A stretch of 64,000 nucleotides of DNA, from positions 806,001-870,000 of the forward strand of contig NZ_CP031305.1 of the NCBI RefSeq assembly GCF_004799645.1, in the 5' to 3' direction. Positions 25,205 through 33,253 of this stretch are shown here, in pieces (the stretch's first letter is position 1; each line of letters begins with the position of its first letter). The translations under genes and the position numbers were made by a program. This stretch comes from Natronorubrum bangense. GTDB lineage: Archaea > Halobacteriota > Halobacteria > Halobacteriales > Natrialbaceae. The notes under the pieces are model-generated. The model searched no databases. It saw only the letters and a program-made list of their open reading frames with translations, and was not told the DNA's origin.

Positions 25205-26578
25205 TCAGTCGTCGGCCGGCGGCGCTCGCTCCTCGGGTGTCAGAATGGGCGTCCCGTCGGATTTCGGCCCCAGTCGCGGGCCAAACGGCGGCTCGTCGGG
25301 GTCGATAATACGGCGCGTCTCGTAATCCGTCGAGCGCTCGACCGGCACCCGACCGATCGAGGAGATGAGGTCGACGTAGTCTGCAAACGAGCGATACTCG
25401 CCGTACTCGCCGCCGGCGCGTTTGGTAATCTCCTCGGAGAGGATCGTCCCCATAAAGTCGTCGGCCCCACAGGAGAGCATCTTTAGCCCCTGCTCGTCGC
25501 CGTATTTGACCCATGACGACTGGATGTGGTCGATGTTGTCGAGGAACAGTCTCGAGACGGCGATCATGAGTTCGTCCTCGTCGGTGCTTGCACCGCCCGA
25601 CACCACGTCGTGTTCGAAAAGCGGCGTGTTCTGGTGGACGAACGAGAGCGGAACGAACTCCGTGATCGCGCCGTCGACGCGCTCTTGAAGCTCACGAACC
25701 CGTTTGAGGTGCATCGCGCGGTGGGCCTCGTTCTCGACGTGGCCGTACATGATCGTCGCCGTCAAGCCCAGACCGACGTTCGCGGCGGCTTCCATCGCCT
25801 CGAGCCACCCCTCTGTACTGATCTTGCCGGGACAGATCACGTCGCGGACCTCCTCGACGAGGATTTCGGCGGCCGTGCCGGGCACCGTATCGAGGCCGGC
25901 CGCTTTGAGTCGGCCGTAGACGTCCTCGTAGGACCAGTCGGTCCCCCGCCGGGCGTGATAGGCCTCTTCGGGCGTCATCGAGTGGACGTGGACGCCGTCG
26001 ACGCTCATCGCCGAAATCTGGTCCGTGTAGGTGCCGGGATCGATTTCGTACGCTTCGGGCGGCTTGTAGTTGACCGCCTTCGGGTCCGGGTGGGCCTCGA
26101 GTATGTCGCGGTGTTCGCCGTCCAGCGCAAACGCGGGGTGAAGTCCGGAGACCGATGTCACCTCGTAGACGCCGCGGGAAACGGCGTCGGCGACGATTTC
26201 GCGGGACTTCTCGGGCGTTTTCGTGAATCCAGCGCTTTGCAGTTCGGTATCGCGCTCGAACGTGTGGGCGGCGTCTTTGAAGTTACAGAACAGACAGCCC
26301 ACGTTACAGGCCGTCGTGACGTTGTTGTTTAAGTTGGCGACGAAGGTGACCTCCTCGCCGACGATGTCGGCGCGTCGGCGATCGGCAGCCTCGAGCACCT
26401 GCTCTTTGCGCGTCTGGTCGATACCGTCGACGTCCGTCCCGGTCGTGAGTAACTCGATCGCGTCGTCGACCGTGAGCTGGTCGCCGGCGCGAGCCTTCGT
26501 GAGTGCGTTCTCGAACGACTGGTCGGTTTCGGGGACGTGGTCGAACGTGAGGTCTGCCTCGGTCACCGGTCGCTCCAT
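25205..26578 (-). CDS. cofH: FO synthase subunit CofH (radical SAM)
   Basis: A 457-residue radical SAM enzyme. The cluster motif is TTACNVGCLFCNF, giving Cys91, Cys95 and Cys98 (CxxxCxxC), followed by family segments SVSGLHPAF, HVHSMTPEEAYHARRG and GLTATIMYGHVE. CofH supplies the tyrosine-derived radical and works with CofG to make FO for coenzyme F420. ATG 26578 (MERPVTEADLTFDH) is chosen over a longer frame whose extra residues are basic and Ser/Arg-rich. The C-terminus has a 20-residue acidic/Pro extension beyond the barrel. It is divergent from purC. Confidence 0.95.
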   Translation of the reverse strand: MERPVTEADLTFDHVPETDQSFENALTKARAGDQLTVDDAIELLTTGTDVDGIDQTRKEQVLEAADRRRADIVGEEVTFVANLNNNVTTACNVGCLFCNFKDAAHTFERDTELQSAGFTKTPEKSREIVADAVSRGVYEVTSVSGLHPAFALDGEHRDILEAHPDPKAVNYKPPEAYEIDPGTYTDQISAMSVDGVHVHSMTPEEAYHARRGTDWSYEDVYGRLKAAGLDTVPGTAAEILVEEVRDVICPGKISTEGWLEAMEAAANVGLGLTATIMYGHVENEAHRAMHLKRVRELQERVDGAITEFVPLSFVHQNTPLFEHDVVSGGASTDEDELMIAVSRLFLDNIDHIQSSWVKYGDEQGLKMLSCGADDFMGTILSEEITKRAGGEYGEYRSFADYVDLISSIGRVPVERSTDYETRRIIDPDEPPFGPRLGPKSDGTPILTPEERAPPADD

Positions 26579-26672
26579 CGGCGTATCAATACCAGTACAG
26601 CGAGAAAAGCGTGATGGATCGCCGGGTCGGCGGCGAATTTCGTTGTTCGGGCGAGCAAACCGATACTGAAAC

Positions 26673-26682
26673 CTTCTTACGG
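26673..26682 (+). promoter_or_regulatory. TATA-like element upstream of purC
   Basis: CTTCTTACGG is centred 26 bases before an ATG at 26704 and 64 bases before the purC ATG at 26742. This suggests a transcript starting near 26704 with a 38-base leader. Confidence 0.35.
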
Positions 26683-26703
26683 TCCGGCCACGGCAACTCG
26701 GGT

Positions 26704-26745
26704 ATGAACTGCGGCGGCAGAGACAGCCGAAGGTGTCCCGTATGA
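26704..26745 (+). CDS. Possible 13-codon leader peptide before purC
   Basis: ATG 26704 opens a 13-codon frame (MNCGGRDSRRCPV) whose TGA stop (26743-26745) overlaps the purC ATG (26742-26744) as ATGA. The start coincides with the transcript start predicted from the TATA-like element. GAAGGTG in the middle of it could be a Shine-Dalgarno site for purC. Whether it is translated is unproven; a frame of this size arises easily by chance. Confidence 0.25.
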   Translation: MNCGGRDSRRCPV

Positions 26746-27761
26746 CGAGTGTCAAAGAATTCCGCATCGACGAGGCGGCGACTGACGACGAACTCGGCCG
26801 CGGCTCGTTCGTCTTCACCGATGCCTACTCGGTGTTCGACTGGGGCCAGATGCCCGATTCGATCCCCGAGAAGGGCGCGAGCCTCTGTTCGATGGGCGCG
26901 TTCAACTTCGAACTCCTCGAGTCCGAAGGCGTCCCGACCCACTACCGCGGTGTTGTCGAAAACGGCGACGTCGTCCCCCTCGAGGACGCCTCGAGTCTGC
27001 CCTGGGAGATGGCGATCGACCTCACGCAGGTTCCTGACCTCCCCCACGAGGGTCGCGAGTACGATTACGACCACTACCACGAGGCGGCCGGCGAGAACTA
27101 TCTGATCCCGCTTGAGGTCGTCTTCCGCAATCGCGTCCCCGTCGGCTCGAGTCTGCGACGCCGAACCGATCCCGACGACCACGGCCTCGCGTTCGACAGC
27201 TGGCCCGAGGAAGCCGTCGACCTCGATGAGCCGATCGTCGAGTTCTCGACGAAATACGAGGAGGGCGACCGCTATCTCGACCGCGCGGAAGCCGACGAAA
27301 TCGCCGGCACAGCCGAGATCGACGACCTCGAGTCGATCGCACTCGAGGTCAACCGAATCGTCACTGAGCAGGCCGACTCCGCCGGACTGGTTCACGAAGA
27401 CGGCAAGATCGAGTGTCTGTACTATCAGGGCGAGATCCGCGTGGCGGACGTCGTCGGGACGTTCGACGAGAACCGCTTTAGCTACGAGGGCACGCAGCTC
27501 TCGAAGGAGGTGCTCCGACAGTACCACAAGCGCACCCAGCCCGACTGGGTGCAGGCCGTCGAAGCCGCGAAAGCCGAGGCCAAACAAGAAGATATCGCCG
27601 ACTGGAAATCGCTCTGTGACGTCGAGCCCGAGCCGCTCGAGGACGATGTCATCGAGACCGCTCGCGACCTCTACTGTGCTGGTGCCAACGCCTACATGGA
27701 CATGGAGCTGTTCGACGCGCCGCCGCTCTCGAGTGCGATCGGTGCCGTCCAGCGTCTCTGA
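26742..27761 (+). CDS. purC: Phosphoribosylaminoimidazole-succinocarboxamide synthase
   Basis: A 339-residue SAICAR synthetase that joins CAIR and aspartate in de novo purine synthesis. It begins MTSVKEFRIDEAA and soon has the family's nucleotide/substrate motifs GRGSFVFTDAYSVFDWGQMPD and KGASLCSMGAFNFE; later LIPLEVVFRNRVPVGSS and ATP-binding VEFSTKYE, KIECLYYQGEIRVADVVGT and RFSYEGTQLSKEV. At about 340 residues it is the longer haloarchaeal form. ATG 26742 is preferred to a GTG at 26733. Divergent from cofH and followed 50 bases later by a convergent HTH gene. Confidence 0.9.
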   Translation: MTSVKEFRIDEAATDDELGRGSFVFTDAYSVFDWGQMPDSIPEKGASLCSMGAFNFELLESEGVPTHYRGVVENGDVVPLEDASSLPWEMAIDLTQVPDLPHEGREYDYDHYHEAAGENYLIPLEVVFRNRVPVGSSLRRRTDPDDHGLAFDSWPEEAVDLDEPIVEFSTKYEEGDRYLDRAEADEIAGTAEIDDLESIALEVNRIVTEQADSAGLVHEDGKIECLYYQGEIRVADVVGTFDENRFSYEGTQLSKEVLRQYHKRTQPDWVQAVEAAKAEAKQEDIADWKSLCDVEPEPLEDDVIETARDLYCAGANAYMDMELFDAPPLSSAIGAVQRL

Positions 27762-27810
27762 CGCTCCAATTCCGTTCCGCGCCCGGCGGCGAACGCGGTG
27801 CTCGAGGAAT

Positions 27811-28110
27811 TTACACCCAGCCGTCGGGAAGCCGCTCTCGATTGGAATCTAACAGCTCGAGCAGCGGCTCGACCTCATCGAAGTTCGATCCTCGCGTTAC
27901 TCGGTTGCTTTCCGGGTTCCAGTCGATGACGTCGTGGTCCGCTAACTTCGGCAGATGGGCGTGTTTCACCTCCGCGAGTAAAAGTTTCTTTTCCCCCTCG
28001 CTCATGTTCAGTTCGCTCGTGTGGACCATGGGCGTCTCCAGTAGCTGCAAAAGGAGTCGCCGGCGGTGAATGTGACCGATCGCCCAGAGATATCGGTCGA
28101 GCTCAGGCAT
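27811..28110 (-). CDS. DUF7344-type HTH protein
   Basis: A 99-residue winged-helix protein: MPELDRYLWAIGHIHRRRLL, then the DUF7344 hallmark VKHAHLPKLADHDVIDW at about residues 47-63. It is a single-domain relative of the tandem protein at 6187. It probably binds DNA; the target is not evident. ATG 28110 is selected because the longer upstream frame is Arg/Cys-rich and overlaps the region before the ubiquitin-like gene. It converges with purC. Confidence 0.7.
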   Translation of the reverse strand: MPELDRYLWAIGHIHRRRLLLQLLETPMVHTSELNMSEGEKKLLLAEVKHAHLPKLADHDVIDWNPESNRVTRGSNFDEVEPLLELLDSNRERLPDGWV

Positions 28111-28266
28111 CTTCAGTAATGGTATGCAAAGGCGAGTCAAGTGCCTGCGCCACGCAGTGGCAGGCGATGATCGAGCCGCGAGTCGGTGGGCTCGCCCTCG
28201 AGTGCAAACGGTGTGTGCCGGTGTCTCGTGGCGACGGTATTTGGGTGCTCGAGTCCAACATCGGCT

Positions 28267-28536
28267 ATGCAACTCACAGTGTACGGCCCCCTCCGGAGTG
28301 CGACCGGCGAGAAGACGGTCACCCTCGAGTTCACGGGGACGACTGTCGCGGATGCGCTGGCCGAATTTACCGCCGCATATCCGCGGGCGACCCCGTACCT
28401 CTACGACGGCGAGACGGTACGACCGAGCGTTCGAGTGTCGATCAACGGCGAACGGGCGCCGCTCGAGGCCCCGGTGTCGAACGACGCCGAACTGACGCTG
28501 ATGCCGGCCGTCCAGGGCGGCTCGACCGACAGGTGA
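28267..28536 (+). CDS. Ubiquitin-like MoaD/SAMP protein with buried di-glycine
   Basis: An 89-residue beta-grasp protein: MQLTVYGPLRSATGEKTVTL, a helix TTVADALAEFTAAYP, and ELTLMPAVQGGSTDR at the end. MoaD, ThiS and haloarchaeal SAMPs carry a C-terminal Gly-Gly that is adenylated or thiocarboxylated. Here the Gly-Gly is followed by four residues (STDR), so the tail must be trimmed or the protein cannot be conjugated. The frame is clean and the stop TGA is clear, so this is not a window artefact. It neighbours a formamidase, not MoaE; role in molybdopterin or protein modification is open. Confidence 0.75.
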   Translation: MQLTVYGPLRSATGEKTVTLEFTGTTVADALAEFTAAYPRATPYLYDGETVRPSVRVSINGERAPLEAPVSNDAELTLMPAVQGGSTDR

Positions 28537-28542
28537 GCCGTC

Positions 28543-29850
28543 TCAGAGATCGTACTGTTCGCGCACCAGGTGGTCGATCCCGCGTTCCTCGAGGACGGCC
28601 ATCGGCGCGAGCATGTCGAGTTGGACAACGCCTGGCAGACGGCCGATCTGGACGCCGCCGGTGAACGTACACCGCGAGCGAACCTCGCCTTCGCTCATCT
28701 CGAGCAGTTTCGTCGCCCGATCGAACGCATTTTGGGTCGCATCGTTGACCGTCGCGCCGGAGCCGATGACCTGAATCGGGCCCATGTCATCCTCGAGGTC
28801 GACGCCGTGCTGGTCGGCGAGGTCGTGGCCAGCCTCGCGTTCCGCGTCGCTGTAGGGTTTGCTGATGAAAGGCAGGTCCTCCTCGGGTGGCAACAAGACC
28901 GGCCCGTCGAGCTCGAGGCCGTCGATGACCTCGACGTCCATGCGGACGGTGCCGCTGACGTCGGTCGTATGCAGTGAGAGTTCGCCGTCGCCCTGATTGG
29001 CGTGGAGATCGCCGACGTAGATGCCAGCCCCGTCGACTTTGACGGGACAGATGAGGGTCGCGCCGGTCCGGACCTGCGGGATGTCCATGTGGCCGTCAGT
29101 TCGGTCCTCGAGGTCGGCTTCGCTCTCTATGCCGTAGTCGTGGTCGGCCCCGATGAGGAACTGGCCGAAGTCGCCGGCGTTGTGCGAGTCGGGCATCGTG
29201 ACCGGCGGCGTCGTCCCGACGTTGCCGATAAACGGTCGCAGGCGCCCGAGCGTGCCGGGCATCTCGCCGGGTTCGTACAGCAAGATTGGATGTTGGCGTG
29301 AGTTCTCAGGAATGTCCATCACGTCGTCGGCGTTCTCGGCGAGGTCGTGGGCCGCGTCCTCGTCGAGCGTGATGCCGACGGTGCCGTCGTCGTCGAAGGC
29401 GACGGTGTAGCCGTACTCGAAGCCAAAGGAGGAGGCGTTCGCGCCACACTCGGCGCACTTGATCGCCTCCTCGCCCGTGCCCGAGACGATCGTCTCGGGC
29501 CACTCGGTTCCACATTCAGGACAGCGGTGGTCGACGAACGGATCGTCGCCGAAGGCGTCCTCGCGTTCGGCCATCGAGCCCGTACTCGTCGCCATACTCG
29601 TCACCTCGACGTCGTGGATGTGAAGCGCCACGGCGTCGCCGACGCTCGCCCCCTCGACACGGATCGGTCGCGTGACCTCGTGGCCACCGCGGAACTCCGG
29701 CGTGATCATCGGCCCCCAACAGCCCGGCGGCGTATACGTCTCGATCGTCCCGCCGTCAGCGACGGTTCCCGCCCACTCCTGATCGGGGCCGACGAGGCCG
29801 AGCGTGTACTGGTCGACGAAGAGCTCCTCTTCGATTTCTCGTTGTGCCAT
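28543..29850 (-). CDS. Acetamidase/formamidase family protein with zinc-ribbon insert
   Basis: A 435-residue member of the FmdA/AmdA family (hydrolysis of short amides to carboxylate and ammonia). Motifs are ETYTPPGCWGPM, DAVALHIHDVEV, GDLHANQGDGELS and PSITV-like ending regions with VRSRCTFTGGVQIG. An insertion near residues 108-150 holds HRCPECGTEWPE and IKCAECGANAS, a four-Cys zinc ribbon inside the enzyme; I do not see this in classical FmdA. ATG 29850 (MAQREIEEELFVDQYTLG) is chosen over a frame extending to 29955. It converges with the ubiquitin-like gene, 6 bases between stops. Confidence 0.8.
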   Translation of the reverse strand: MAQREIEEELFVDQYTLGLVGPDQEWAGTVADGGTIETYTPPGCWGPMITPEFRGGHEVTRPIRVEGASVGDAVALHIHDVEVTSMATSTGSMAEREDAFGDDPFVDHRCPECGTEWPETIVSGTGEEAIKCAECGANASSFGFEYGYTVAFDDDGTVGITLDEDAAHDLAENADDVMDIPENSRQHPILLYEPGEMPGTLGRLRPFIGNVGTTPPVTMPDSHNAGDFGQFLIGADHDYGIESEADLEDRTDGHMDIPQVRTGATLICPVKVDGAGIYVGDLHANQGDGELSLHTTDVSGTVRMDVEVIDGLELDGPVLLPPEEDLPFISKPYSDAEREAGHDLADQHGVDLEDDMGPIQVIGSGATVNDATQNAFDRATKLLEMSEGEVRSRCTFTGGVQIGRLPGVVQLDMLAPMAVLEERGIDHLVREQYDL

Positions 29851-29966
29851 GCCATACCAAAATACGCCACCGACGTCGATAAGCCTACTGTCACCGAGGC
29901 TGAGTGAACTGCGGACAATGGTAACGATAGATTCGTTCAAGTGTGACGCTTGCATCCAGTCGCATA

Positions 29967-30125
29967 ATGGTCGAACTCACAGACGAGGACCCACCCGAGT
30001 GTCAACAGTGTGGCGACTCCGTTGCATCGGCGTCTGAACAACGCGTCGTCAGCACCGTCGAGGACGGCACGGCGATCCACCAATATTTCTGTAGCGACGC
30101 CTGCCTCGAGCTCTGGGAGGCGTAG
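29967..30125 (+). CDS. Small four-cysteine zinc protein
   Basis: A 52-residue protein MVELTDEDPPECQQCGDSVA with Cys pairs PPECQQCG and HQYFCSDACLELWEA, a treble-clef-like zinc finger of the FYVE/TRASH type (CxxC ... FCSxxC). Such haloarchaeal mini-proteins are abundant and may sense metals or bind partners. The frame extends upstream without an ATG until 29943; ATG 29967 directly starts the conserved part. Divergent from the formamidase. Confidence 0.65.
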   Translation: MVELTDEDPPECQQCGDSVASASEQRVVSTVEDGTAIHQYFCSDACLELWEA

Positions 30126-30169
30126 CCAACGCGACACGGGTCCGAAAAAACGCTCGCCGACTGGCCCAG

Positions 30170-31120
30170 CTACTGGTCGTTCGCGACGACGCTGCCGATC
30201 CCGTCGACCGGCCGATCCGGCGTGAACTGTTCGATCTCGTCGGGCAGGCCGAGCTGGTAGCCAGTTCCGTTTTCTCGGACCGACGTTCGGCCGCGATGAA
30301 CCGAGACGTCGCCGTTTAAGTGGAGTTTGACAGCTTCGAGCAGCGCGTCTGCCTCGAGTGGCTGGCCGCGGCGTTTCATCTCATCGAGATCGGCATCGTC
30401 AGGGACGTCGAACGCGCGCTGGGTGATGATCGGTCCCTGATCGAGGTCGGTCGTCACGTAGTGGGCGGTCACGCCGGCCACGCGGACGCCTTCTTCGACG
30501 GCCTGTCGGTACGCCTCCGCACCGGGGAAGGCGGGCAGCAGGCTCGGGTGGACGTTGATGATACGGTCCTCATAGCGGAAGACGACGTTCGGGCTGAGAA
30601 TGCGCATGTATCGCGCCAGCACGATCAGATCGACGTCGTACTCACCGAGGAGGTCGAGCAGTTCGTCTTCGTTCTGCTGGCCGCCATCGTCACCGATGTC
30701 GTGAAACGGCACATCGTAATGTTCGGCAAGCGGCTGGAGGTCGTCGTGGTTACCGATGACGACGCCGATATCCGCGCCGAGTTGGTCGTTCGCCCACGCC
30801 TCGAACAGTGCCTCGAGGCAGTGGCTCTCTTTCGTGACGAGGACGGCGATCTGTTGGGTCTCGCGGTCGGCGGGGAACCGAACCTGTACGTCGAGGCCGA
30901 GTTCGTCGCCGAGGTCGTGGAGGTCCTCGCGCAGTGTTGCTTCCGTACAGACCATCTCGGAGGTGTCGACGGCGAGATACATCCGGAAGACGCCGTCCCG
31001 AACGGCCTGATCGAGGTCTTCAATATTGATCCCGCGCTCGAACAGGAGACTGGTCACGCCAGCGACCAGCCCGGTATCGTCGTCTCCGATAACGGTAATC
31101 TCTGTTACGTTCGTCGTCAT
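30170..31120 (-). CDS. purU: Formyltetrahydrofolate deformylase
   Basis: A 316-residue hydrolase releasing formate from 10-formyl-THF, balancing one-carbon units for purine synthesis. Residues 1-85 are an ACT domain (TEITVIGDDDTGLVAGVTSL). The catalytic domain is formyltransferase-like with IINVHPSLLPAFPGAEAY (His) and HYVTTDLDQGPII (Asp). Its C-terminus has an extra acidic stretch. ATG 31120 is chosen over GTG 31129. The ACT domain could bind methionine or glycine, as in E. coli PurU. It stands apart from the purS/purQ operon but is functionally linked. Confidence 0.85.
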   Translation of the reverse strand: MTTNVTEITVIGDDDTGLVAGVTSLLFERGINIEDLDQAVRDGVFRMYLAVDTSEMVCTEATLREDLHDLGDELGLDVQVRFPADRETQQIAVLVTKESHCLEALFEAWANDQLGADIGVVIGNHDDLQPLAEHYDVPFHDIGDDGGQQNEDELLDLLGEYDVDLIVLARYMRILSPNVVFRYEDRIINVHPSLLPAFPGAEAYRQAVEEGVRVAGVTAHYVTTDLDQGPIITQRAFDVPDDADLDEMKRRGQPLEADALLEAVKLHLNGDVSVHRGRTSVRENGTGYQLGLPDEIEQFTPDRPVDGIGSVVANDQ

Positions 31121-31318
31121 CGCAACCACCTCCGCTCGAGCGAATTCTGGTCCATCAGTACGAGTTTCAGTCTACGTGTGGTCAAAAGTCCTGCTTTCTG
31201 CCGATGATTCTGCGGGCAGACAAGTAGCAAGATAGCAATATCGCTTCTCAACAATCGTTCACGATCGCCGAAAACGAACCACTGGGTGACGGTTCGCGGC
31301 AGTCTGTGCGGGGCCGAC

Positions 31319-31576
31319 TTAGGCGAGATCGCGTGCGCGACGGCGCAACGCCGGTTCGAGGGTCTGCTCTTCTGCAAGCGTCTCGAGTTCGGCGGTCGCC
31401 CGACAGTCGGCAAGCCCCTCGAGTGCCTGTCGACGGAACTCACCGCGGAGCCCGTCTAGCTGGACGATAACCGAGAGGTTCAGTCGCTCGTCGCTCTCGA
31501 TCAGTCGGTCGATCGCGTCGCGACGGTGGGTGTGGTGGACAGTCGATTTGACGGCGGTTTGGAATGGTGTGGACAT
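31319..31576 (-). CDS. Small helical protein in the metal-GTPase cluster
   Basis: An 85-residue, mostly helical protein: MSTPFQTAVKSTVHHTHRRD then AIDRLIESDERLNL, RRQALEGLADCRATAELETL and EEQTLEPALRRRARDLA. The two-helix rhythm at the end resembles HEAT/armadillo-like repeats. No metal or catalytic motif is visible apart from HHTHRRD. It is the third gene downstream of the COG0523 GTPase on the same strand, 62 bases after the 76-residue gene. Function unknown. Confidence 0.55.
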   Translation of the reverse strand: MSTPFQTAVKSTVHHTHRRDAIDRLIESDERLNLSVIVQLDGLRGEFRRQALEGLADCRATAELETLAEEQTLEPALRRRARDLA

Positions 31577-31638
31577 GATGTGTAGGGAAACTGCTAGGTG
31601 GTCGTACGACGGGGCGTCTGTGCGTCGACCGCGGCGGG

Positions 31639-31869
31639 TTAGCGCATCGCGTCTCGAGAGACGAACGCCGAGCCGGTCGCTCTGATCCACGTCTCCTCGA
31701 TGGAGCCGGCGGTCACCGCCGAGTAGATCGTACAGACGTCCGGCCGGTGATCGTTGCACTCGAGATACGCCTGATAGCACGGCGAGATGTCGCTAGGCGA
31801 GCGGTCACCAGCGGCTGGTGGCTCGGCTGTATCCGCCCGACGTTCGACGTCGGTGTTCCGTTCCGTCAT
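31639..31869 (-). CDS. Small conserved haloarchaeal protein in the metal-GTPase cluster
   Basis: A 76-residue protein starting MTERNTDVERRADTAEPP. The N-terminal half contains SPCYQAYLECNDHRPDVCTIY with three Cys, and the C-terminal half AGSIEETWIRATGSAFVSRD. This ending is shared by a widespread haloarchaeal small-protein family (I recall it as DUF7511, unsure). It follows the COG0523 gene after 12 bases, so both are likely on one transcript. The Cys-rich part may bind metal; that is inference. Confidence 0.6.
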   Translation of the reverse strand: MTERNTDVERRADTAEPPAAGDRSPSDISPCYQAYLECNDHRPDVCTIYSAVTAGSIEETWIRATGSAFVSRDAMR

Positions 31870-31881
31870 TGGCGAACGGCG

Positions 31882-33168
31882 TCAGTCTGCAATGCCGAGT
31901 TCCTCTGTCTGCTCTTGCTGGTCGTCGGCATCGGGTTCGTCGGCCGCATCCTCGGCCGCAGGCTCTGGCGGTTCGAACGTCGGGAATCGATCCTCGAACG
32001 CTGACCAGTCGGCCTCGAGTTCGTCGTCGGTCAGCAGACAGTCGGCGAGGTCGTCTCGCAGCGACTCGTGGTCCATTTCGGTACCGATCACGACGAGCCG
32101 GACGTTGCGGTCGCCCCATCGGTCGTGCCACAGCTCCTCGAGTTGCGGGTTTGCCTCGAGCTGTTCGCGCCGCTCTTCGGCCGGCAGCGTGTCGATCCAC
32201 TGCCCACCGGGTCCGACACGAACTGATTGGCCGGCGACGTTGAACGTCAGCGCCTCGTCTTCTCGGGTTGCGAGCCAGAAGTGGCCTTTCGCGCGAACGA
32301 CCGCATCGGGGAACGCATCGAGCAGGTCGGCAAAGCGCTCGGGGTGGAACGGCCGACGCGCCTCGAAGACGAACGAGCTGACGCCGTGTTCCTCTTCGGC
32401 CGACTCGTGGGGCTCCTGGAGCTCCTTGATCCAGCCTGCCGACTGGCTCGCTTCCTCGAAGTCGAAGCGATCGGTCTCGAGGATGTTGTCGGGGTCGATC
32501 CGGCCGTGTTCGGTGCGAACGATCTCGGCACGGGGCTGGAGCACCTCGAGCGTGGATTCGACCTTCTCGAGGGTTTCCTCGTCGACCAGATCACACTTGT
32601 TCAGCACTAAAACGTCGCAGAACTCGACCTGCTCGACCAGCAGGTCGCCGAGGTGCTTTTTGGTTCCATCGTCGTCGAGGATCTCGTCGGACTCCATCGC
32701 GGTGTGGAACTGGTGGGCGTCGACGACCGTGACAGTCGTATCCAGATGGCACCCCTCGAGCGGTTCGATACCGGTCTCCTCGTAGAACTCGGTGGGATCG
32801 AGATCGGACTGGTCGAAGCCGAGCGTCAGGGTCTGGGCGACGGGGAGTGGCTCGGCGACGCCAGTCGATTCGACGATGATGCCGTCGAACGCGCGGCGCT
32901 GGGTAAGTTCGCCGATGGCATCGAGCAGATCGCCGCGGAGTTCACAGCAGATGCAGCCGTTGGAGAGTTCGACTAGCTCCTCGTCTTCGTCGGCGATATC
33001 AGAGGATTCGGCGACGAGGTCGGCATCGACGTTGACCTCACCCATGTCGTTGACGAGCACGGCGAGGTCCCGATCGTCGCTCTCGTGCAGTACGTGGTTG
33101 AGAACGGTCGTCTTACCGGCGCCGAGGATACCGGACAGCACCGTGACGGGAATCGAGTTGTCGGACAT
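31882..33168 (-). CDS. COG0523 metallochaperone GTPase (CobW/ZNG1 family)
   Basis: A 428-residue G3E-family GTPase. The P-loop is SGILGAGKTT (12-21); the family metal-binding GCICC motif gives Cys72, Cys74 and Cys75; IVESTGVAEP holds the switch II Glu; VLNKCDLV is the guanine-specificity NKxD. The C-terminal half has a CobW_C domain (GHFWLAT), and an extremely acidic tail follows. Family members insert or deliver zinc, cobalt or other metals to target enzymes. It heads an operon with two small proteins and is divergent from an FAD-dependent enzyme with only 85 bases between starts. Confidence 0.85.
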   Translation of the reverse strand: MSDNSIPVTVLSGILGAGKTTVLNHVLHESDDRDLAVLVNDMGEVNVDADLVAESSDIADEDEELVELSNGCICCELRGDLLDAIGELTQRRAFDGIIVESTGVAEPLPVAQTLTLGFDQSDLDPTEFYEETGIEPLEGCHLDTTVTVVDAHQFHTAMESDEILDDDGTKKHLGDLLVEQVEFCDVLVLNKCDLVDEETLEKVESTLEVLQPRAEIVRTEHGRIDPDNILETDRFDFEEASQSAGWIKELQEPHESAEEEHGVSSFVFEARRPFHPERFADLLDAFPDAVVRAKGHFWLATREDEALTFNVAGQSVRVGPGGQWIDTLPAEERREQLEANPQLEELWHDRWGDRNVRLVVIGTEMDHESLRDDLADCLLTDDELEADWSAFEDRFPTFEPPEPAAEDAADEPDADDQQEQTEELGIAD

Positions 33169-33189
33169 TCAGTTAACAACACGAACTCG

Positions 33190-33235
33190 GTGCTAATAGT
33201 AGTTATTATCCTATTCGGTATAGTTATTAAGACGG
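33190..33235. promoter_or_regulatory. Shared divergent promoter region of the COG0523 and FAD genes
   Basis: An AT-rich block includes AATA-GTAGT-TATT (arms inverted) and TTATTAAG at about 33226-33233. The first sits about 27 bases before the minus-strand ATG (33168), the second about 27 bases before the plus-strand ATG (33254). One operator here could control both genes. Confidence 0.45.
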
Positions 33236-33253
33236 CGACGGAACATCCGTCCG

